Below are positions 59,997-64,000 of a stretch of 64,000 nucleotides of DNA, in pieces. Position numbers and translations under genes: made by a program. The stretch lies in assembly GCA_021731145.1 (NCBI GenBank), contig JAKFXX010000002.1, positions 99,489-163,488 on the forward strand, written 5' to 3'. Origin of the DNA: Gammaproteobacteria bacterium. GTDB taxonomy: Bacteria; Pseudomonadota; Gammaproteobacteria; Ga0077554; Ga007554. Below the pieces are notes generated by a model, which worked only from the letters and a program-made list of their open reading frames with translations, was not told where the DNA came from and did not search any database. Within the stretch, counting starts at the first letter, position 1. Each line of letters starts with the position of its first letter.

Positions 59997-60736
59997 AGCC
60001 AGATTTTTGCAAATCGTTGGCGTGGCGTGAAACAGCCGAGGGTGGGCGGTTAATCACCCCGTTTCATTTTGATGATGGCGATAACATCGTGATTTTTGCC
60101 CGCCGTCTATCACAAGGCTGGCAATTGGATGACAATGGTGAAGCTTTGTTTCGCCTTGCAGCAAGCGGCGTTGATCCAGAATCCGAGCGGGTGCAGACAC
60201 GTATTGCGGATTTGCAATCATTGCTGGGGGTACGCTGCGACCAAGATGGCGAGACGCTCTATTCGCTAGCGGATGATACAACCATCGCCGAGCGATCCTT
60301 TGCGGTTGCCGAAGCCGCTTCTCAGCTTATCGCGCTCTCCTGCTTGCGGCAAATACGCCAACCTTCAGGCTTTCGTGAACGTGTTATGGATATTGTTGAA
60401 CAAGTAGCCAAGTCCGCCAATATCACGATGCGCCGCGATGTAGCCGCGGACGAAAGCAACTCCATTTTAGTGGATGCTTACCTCGTAGCACCCCGCCCAA
60501 TATTAATCGTCGCGGCAACCTCTGCACAACGGCTCATGGAGGCCGAGATTATTTTCCTCGACTGTGCGCGTCGCAAAGAGCCCGCTTACGTTTTAGCTTT
60601 AGTCGAAGATGTGCGCGCCATCGGCATAAAACAGTATACGCGTGCAAACTACTATACCGACAAAACTGTAGAGTTTGCCAGCGATAAGGCCATTGCCGAT
60701 TTAATTGGCAGCCAGATCTCTTCCCCTGCACACTAG
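59993..60736 (+). CDS. DUF1828-like protein, second gene of the pair
   Basis: 247 residues. The N-terminal 95 residues fit DUF1828: GGRLITPFHFDDGDNIVIFA, QGWQLDDNGEALFRLAASGV, RIADLQSLLGVRCDQDGETL. The remaining part (VMDIVEQVAKSANITMRRDV, YLVAPRPILIVAATSAQRLM, KEPAYVLALVEDVRAIGIKQ) forms an alpha/beta domain comparable to the DUF1829-type partner seen in other DUF1828 proteins. No function is established; relatives occur in mobile regions. Coupling with the upstream gene and a toxin-antitoxin pair next door suggest a mobile accessory or defence role. Confidence 0.65.
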   Translation: MKPDFCKSLAWRETAEGGRLITPFHFDDGDNIVIFARRLSQGWQLDDNGEALFRLAASGVDPESERVQTRIADLQSLLGVRCDQDGETLYSLADDTTIAERSFAVAEAASQLIALSCLRQIRQPSGFRERVMDIVEQVAKSANITMRRDVAADESNSILVDAYLVAPRPILIVAATSAQRLMEAEIIFLDCARRKEPAYVLALVEDVRAIGIKQYTRANYYTDKTVEFASDKAIADLIGSQISSPAH

Positions 60737-60739
60737 CAA

Positions 60740-60975
60740 ATAGCCTGGGTTGAGCGTTTTTGCGAAACCCGGGGCAGCAGGCACCTTCATTCCCCGAATT
60801 TTCCGTAATTGATTTCATCGGCCATACCCCAATCCAAGGGACAAACACCGCGTTGTACAAAGCGGTGAAACGAGGAGTGTGGCCTGTCGGCGGCACGAGA
60901 TACATGGCCGCGTTTAACCAGGTTGCGCTGTGCATGGATGCACGAGTGTCGCGGGCGCAGGATGCGCAGGAGCAA
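60740..60975 (-). pseudogene. Inverted copy of the RAYT 3' end, palindromic element and REP
   Basis: Read on the minus strand it contains the 51-bp element (CACTCGTGCATCCATGCAC), then 45 codons NLVKRGHVSRAADRPHSSFH to WGMADEINYGKFGE and stop, then the REP hairpin. It is about 90 percent identical by eye to 59171-59409 over 235 bases, in opposite orientation. The N-terminal two thirds of RAYT are absent. Confidence 0.8.
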
Positions 60976-61055
60976 GTAGCCCGGATGAAGTGAAACGTAA
61001 TCCGGGGCACACTGGACGCTAACTATCCTGGATTCCACTTCGTTGCATCCAGGCC
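60976..61055. repeat. Pair of REP sequences (BIME-like)
   Basis: GTAGCCCGGATGAAGTGAAA ... TCCGGG at 60976-61007 is a textbook REP. CCTGGATTCC ... GGATGC-type arms at 61027-61055 form a second REP in opposite orientation. Both lie between the inverted RAYT fragment and the toxin-antitoxin genes. Confidence 0.8.
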
Positions 61056-61136
61056 ACCCACTCAAGAGGCATGGCAAGGCATGAAAAGTTATTCTTAGAA
61101 TCAGTGGCTTACACATGATCTTGCTTTCATGGCATT

Positions 61137-61180
61137 GATTACGTATATTAATATCTGGATACAATATAGATTACATATAT
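61137..61180 (+). promoter_or_regulatory. Direct repeats at the antitoxin promoter
   Basis: GATTACGTATAT at 61137-61148 and GATTACATATAT at 61169-61180 are 32 bases apart, the second reaching the start codon; a palindrome ATATTAATAT overlaps the first. This would suit autoregulation by a ribbon-helix-helix antitoxin. Confidence 0.45.
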
Positions 61181-61415
61181 GACTACAGTCTCGGTTCGTC
61201 TACCAGATGATCTCCTCAAGGAGACCGACAAACGCGCCCACGAATTACACATACCGCGGGCTGAATACATCCGCAGGGCAATTGAAACTTTGAATGCAGA
61301 GGTCACTTCTCAGCAGCGCCGTGACCGCATGATCAAAGCTTCCCAGCGCGTGCGGGTGGAAAGTATGCGTGTCAACGCCGAATTTAGCATAATAGAAGAT
61401 GCTCCTAATGCGTAA
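61179..61415 (+). CDS. Ribbon-helix-helix (CopG/MetJ-type) antitoxin
   Basis: 78 residues. The RHH domain is at the start: TTVSVRLPDDLLKETDKRAH, where the strand SVRL contacts DNA, followed by IPRAEYIRRAIETLNAEV. The C-terminal 30 residues (ERAMIKASQRVRVESMRVN-like region, here DRMIKASQRVRVESMRVNAE) would wrap the toxin. It overlaps the toxin gene. Such antitoxins bind their own promoter; direct repeats are seen directly upstream. Confidence 0.85.
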   Translation: MTTVSVRLPDDLLKETDKRAHELHIPRAEYIRRAIETLNAEVTSQQRRDRMIKASQRVRVESMRVNAEFSIIEDAPNA

Positions 61416-61758
61416 GCGCGGGAGCATCTGGCTCGCCAATCTCAATCCCGGTCGCGGCACGGAGCCTGGCAAAATCCGGCCTGTGCTGATCGTGCAAAGC
61501 CAAGCCTTACTGGATGCGGAGCATCCTTCTTCCCTCGTTGTACCGCTCACTTCCCACTTGATAGAAGATGCCGAACCACTGCGTTTGCGTATCACCGCCC
61601 AATCTGGTCTCGACAAGGAATCAGATCTCCTGCTCGACCAATTACGTGCCATTGATAACAAGCGGTTGATCCAAGGCCCCTTGCTTCAATGCACTTCCGA
61701 GTTCATGAGACGGGTGGATCAAGCATTGATAGAGGTACTGGATATCCAATCTGTTTAG
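61408..61758 (+). CDS. MazF/PemK-family mRNA interferase toxin
   Basis: About 116 residues from ATG 61408 (MRKRGSIWLANLNPGRGTEP); ATG 61399 is also possible. Hallmarks of the PemK/MazF fold are RGSIWLANLNPGRGTEPGKI, RPVLIVQSQALLD, LVVPLTSHL and LLLDQLRAIDNKRL, which includes the catalytic Arg and Thr/Ser region. It cleaves single-stranded RNA at short motifs unless bound by antitoxin. Its start lies within the antitoxin gene, as usual for this module. Confidence 0.9.
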   Translation: MRKRGSIWLANLNPGRGTEPGKIRPVLIVQSQALLDAEHPSSLVVPLTSHLIEDAEPLRLRITAQSGLDKESDLLLDQLRAIDNKRLIQGPLLQCTSEFMRRVDQALIEVLDIQSV

Positions 61759-61824
61759 CCTTCGGGTTCTCGTCACTCGTTTCGGAGAATATCAAGCAGC
61801 AGGTGGGGATTTTTTCACAGCCTC

Positions 61825-63207
61825 TCACCCCACCGGAAACATTTTGTCCGGGTTAAGTATCCCCTTGGGATCAAACTGATCCTTGATGCGTTTCATCAAT
61901 GCCAGGGTGGGCGGGTCAATCTCGCGGCTGACGAAATCGCGCTTTTCGATGCCTACGCCGTGTTCACCGGAGAGCGTGCCGTTCAGCGCCAGCACGAGGC
62001 TGAAGACCTTATCCAGACAGTGTTCGGCATTATGCATCTGCACCGGGTCATCGGGGTCGACCAGCAGGTTGACATGGATGTTGCCATTGCCGGCGTGCCC
62101 GAAATTGACGATGGTGATGTTGTGCTCTCGCGCCAGCACGTCCAGACCATCGATAAGCTCGGCCATGCGCGACACCGGCACTACGACATCCTCATTGATC
62201 TTTTTTGGCGCGATCGTGCGCAATGCGGGGGACAGCGCCTTGCGTGTTGCCCACAGATCGCTGACTTCCTGCGGGGTACGGGCGGCCCATAGATCCAGCA
62301 GCCCTTCGCCTTGCGCGGCGCGGCTCACTGCCGCGACTGCATCATCCATCGCGGCCTGCGAACCGTCCACTTCGATCATCAGCAACGCCCCCGCCCCCAC
62401 TGGCAGATCGGCCTTGGAATAGCTGCGTATCATCTCGATTGCGCGGCCGTCGATGAATTCCAGCGCGCACGGTGTGACGGGCTGCGCCATGATGCGTGAC
62501 ACGGCGGCGGCGGCGGCGCGCATGTCGCTGTAGACGGCGCGCAGGGTGCGCTTGGTTTCGGGCAACGGCGTGAGCTTCAGCGTCGCTTCGGTGATGATCG
62601 CCAGCGTGCCCTCGCAACCAATGATCAGCCGCGTGAGGTCGTAGCCAACGACGCCTTTGGTGGTGTAGACCCCCGTGCGAATCTCCTCGCCCGCACCGGT
62701 GACCGCGCGCAAACCCAGGGTATTTTCACGCGGCGTGCCATATTTGACGGCGCGCGGGCCGGCGGAGTTGTAGGCCAGGTTACCGCCCACCGAGCAGAAG
62801 GCGGCGCTGGTGGGGTCGGGTGGCCAGAAGAAACCGTGCGTGGCGGCGGCGTCCTGCACTTGCTGATTGGTGACGCCCGGCTCCACCACCATGACGCGAT
62901 TGTCCGGATCGACGCGCAGAATACGATCCATGCGCTCCAGCGCCAGCACCAGTCCGCCGCGCAATGGCACGGTGGCGCCCGTGGTGCCTGTGCCTCGCCC
63001 GCGTGGCACCAGCGGCACGTCATGGTGATTGCACAGCCGCACAATGTCACGCACTTGTTCATGTGTGGTGGCGAAGACCACCGCATCGGGCAACGCATGG
63101 CGGCGGCTGTTGTCGTAGCCATACGGCCAGCAGTCGGCGGCATCGCTCAGCACATTTTCTGCGCCGGCGATGGCCGTGAGCTGTTCCAGGAAGGCGGACG
63201 GTATCAT
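61825..63207 (-). CDS. FAD-linked oxidase, GlcD / D-lactate dehydrogenase family
   Basis: 460 residues. The FAD-binding domain (PF01565) has VPLVPRGRGTGTTGATVPLR, GGLVLALERMDRILRVDPDN and SVGGNLAYNSAGPRAVKYG. The C-terminal FAD-oxidase domain (PF02913) ends with NFGHAGNGNIHVNLLVDPDD and SGEHGVGIEKRDFV, which carry the metal-site His residues. Candidates are glycolate oxidase subunit GlcD or D-lactate dehydrogenase; no glcE or glcF is nearby. The short alpha/beta-start MIPSAFLEQLTAIAGAENVL is usual for the single-subunit type. Confidence 0.88.
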   Translation of the reverse strand: MIPSAFLEQLTAIAGAENVLSDAADCWPYGYDNSRRHALPDAVVFATTHEQVRDIVRLCNHHDVPLVPRGRGTGTTGATVPLRGGLVLALERMDRILRVDPDNRVMVVEPGVTNQQVQDAAATHGFFWPPDPTSAAFCSVGGNLAYNSAGPRAVKYGTPRENTLGLRAVTGAGEEIRTGVYTTKGVVGYDLTRLIIGCEGTLAIITEATLKLTPLPETKRTLRAVYSDMRAAAAAVSRIMAQPVTPCALEFIDGRAIEMIRSYSKADLPVGAGALLMIEVDGSQAAMDDAVAAVSRAAQGEGLLDLWAARTPQEVSDLWATRKALSPALRTIAPKKINEDVVVPVSRMAELIDGLDVLAREHNITIVNFGHAGNGNIHVNLLVDPDDPVQMHNAEHCLDKVFSLVLALNGTLSGEHGVGIEKRDFVSREIDPPTLALMKRIKDQFDPKGILNPDKMFPVG

Positions 63208-63221
63208 GATTTTTTAGAATT

Positions 63222-63357
63222 TACCGCTTTGAATCCAGATTGCTCATTAGGCGAAATAGCACGCACACCGTTCGTGGTGAGCTTGTCGAACCATGAACGG
63301 CCCTTCGACAAGCTCAGGACGAACGGTTTTAGGGCCAATGAACAATCCGGGTTAAAT
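63222..63357. repeat. Large imperfect palindrome with a REP-like core
   Basis: The core (about 63268-63326) has the word GAGCTTGTCGAA and its counterpart TTCGACAAGCTC, a dispersed repeat widespread in Proteobacteria. The outer arms ATTGCTCATTAGGC and GGCCAATGAACAAT extend the inverted symmetry over about 130 bases. It sits between the dolP-like gene and the oxidase gene. Confidence 0.75.
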
Positions 63358-63359
63358 CT

Positions 63360-63941
63360 TCAGTCAAGATATTCAAAAATCCTGACCACGCGCTCCACGC
63401 CGTCGGTGCGGCTGGCAATGTCGCTGGCGATATCCGCTTCTTTGCGGGTCACTACACCCATCAGATAAACAACGCTGCTGTCGGTGACCACCTTGATATC
63501 ATTGGCGCTGATCTCTTTTGCGCCCAGCAGCATGGTTTTGACCTTGGTTGTGATCCAGGAATCACGGCTGGCGGTCTGAAATGCGATGGGCTGGCCGACG
63601 GTGATTTCGCTATGCACCCGTTTTACTTTTGTAATGCCTTTGACCTTGTCGGAAGCGCGCGTGCGAAGCTCCTCAGTGGGCGCCTGCCCGGTCAACAGCA
63701 CTACGCCGTTAAAGCTGGTGACGCTGATGCGTGCCTTGTCCGACAATTCGGAATCGGAGAATATCGCACGCATCGCCTTGAATTCGATAGACTGATCATC
63801 CACCACCTCCCCCACCGTGCGGCGGTCGCTGGCCACGGCGGCACCGGTTGCACCACCCGCAATAATCGCCCCAGCGCAGCCCTGCAACAATGCGGCGGTC
63901 AAAAATCCATTGATCATCAGTAAAGACAGTTTTCTATTCAC
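63360..63941 (-). CDS. dolP: BON-domain lipoprotein, DolP (YraP)-like
   Basis: 193 residues. A lipoprotein signal ends with LLQGC-AGA, so Cys22 would be lipidated. Two BON domains follow: VVDDQSIEFKAMRAIFSDSE ... VVLLTGQAPTEELRTRASDK and TASRDSWITTKVKTMLLGAK ... VVYLMGVVTRKEADIASDIA. DolP binds anionic phospholipids at the cell-division site and supports outer-membrane integrity. Length agrees with E. coli DolP (191). OsmY differs in lacking the lipobox. Confidence 0.9.
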   Translation of the reverse strand: MNRKLSLLMINGFLTAALLQGCAGAIIAGGATGAAVASDRRTVGEVVDDQSIEFKAMRAIFSDSELSDKARISVTSFNGVVLLTGQAPTEELRTRASDKVKGITKVKRVHSEITVGQPIAFQTASRDSWITTKVKTMLLGAKEISANDIKVVTDSSVVYLMGVVTRKEADIASDIASRTDGVERVVRIFEYLD

Positions 63942-64000
63942 GCCAATCTCCTATTTTATTAATGGCATCATGCCCCAAACGCATTTTGTATCCAAAGCAC

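Noticed and set aside
59183..61010. Open frames spelling CDTRASMHSAT near both RAYT ends
   Set aside because: They are wrong-frame translations of the 51-bp element and of the RAYT 3' end, not genes.
59170..61055. Possible CRISPR array, given several short repeats
   Set aside because: Repeats are palindromic REP/RAYT-derived units with coding sequence between them, without regular spacers or cas genes.

Overview
The window reads as a stretch of a gammaproteobacterial chromosome. Diagnostic neighbourhoods are ispB / rplU-rpmA-obgE, nadC-hda-perM-pgsA-DUF2066 divergent from purM-purN, and pcnB-folK-dNK-panB-panC-panD. A tkt-gap-pgk-pyk-fba run of the kind often seen in autotrophs, several c-type cytochromes and a copper/nitrite gene cluster suggest a respiratory, possibly chemolithoautotrophic organism; I cannot name the species.

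Layout. 1-5.6 kb: end of an RNA helicase gene, a MidA-like methyltransferase, tRNA-Pro, ispB, and rplU-rpmA-obgE. 5.9-14.4 kb: an accessory block on the minus strand, cusBA (Cu/Ag RND efflux) behind a cluster closely resembling the Nitrosomonas ncgABC-nirK operon (two-domain multicopper oxidase, two cytochromes c, copper nitrite reductase), with divergent nsrR and NsrR-like half-sites between. 14.5-21.5 kb: aroE, a periplasmic-binding-like gene overlapping a GGDEF-EAL gene, proS, diheme peroxidase. 21.6-30.3 kb: nadC, hda, perM, pgsA, purMN, dcd, apbC. 30.6-36.8 kb: an unknown exported protein, the pantothenate/folate/pcnB operon, tRNA-Glu. 36.9-49.0 kb: ligA, an MFS gene, a SEC-C protein, a frameshifted cNMP-binding gene, thrC, an AT-rich gene-poor patch, hom, alaC, catalase. 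49.1-56.7 kb: integrase remnant by tRNA-Lys, then fba, pyk, pgk, gap, tkt. 57.1-61.8 kb: a small island with an M15 peptidase plus periplasmic partner, an interrupted RAYT transposase gene, a two-gene module between large inverted repeats, and a CopG/MazF-type toxin-antitoxin pair. 61.8 kb-end: FAD-linked oxidase and a DolP-like lipoprotein.

The least expected signal is a family of short palindromic elements inserted in frame inside protein genes: two 48-bp copies in proS, one 51-bp copy in hom, an inverted pair in midA, and one 51-bp copy that puts a stop codon into the RAYT gene. The hairpin arms vary in a compensatory way between copies, which argues for a structured dispersed element similar in behaviour to Rickettsia palindromic elements. 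A second focus is the 1.3-kb two-gene module (one gene DUF1828-like) bounded by about 235-bp inverted copies of the RAYT 3' end. A third is the peptidoglycan peptidase/secreted-partner pair, which has the layout of an effector and its immunity protein.

All calls come from reading the sequence and recalling families; no database search was run.
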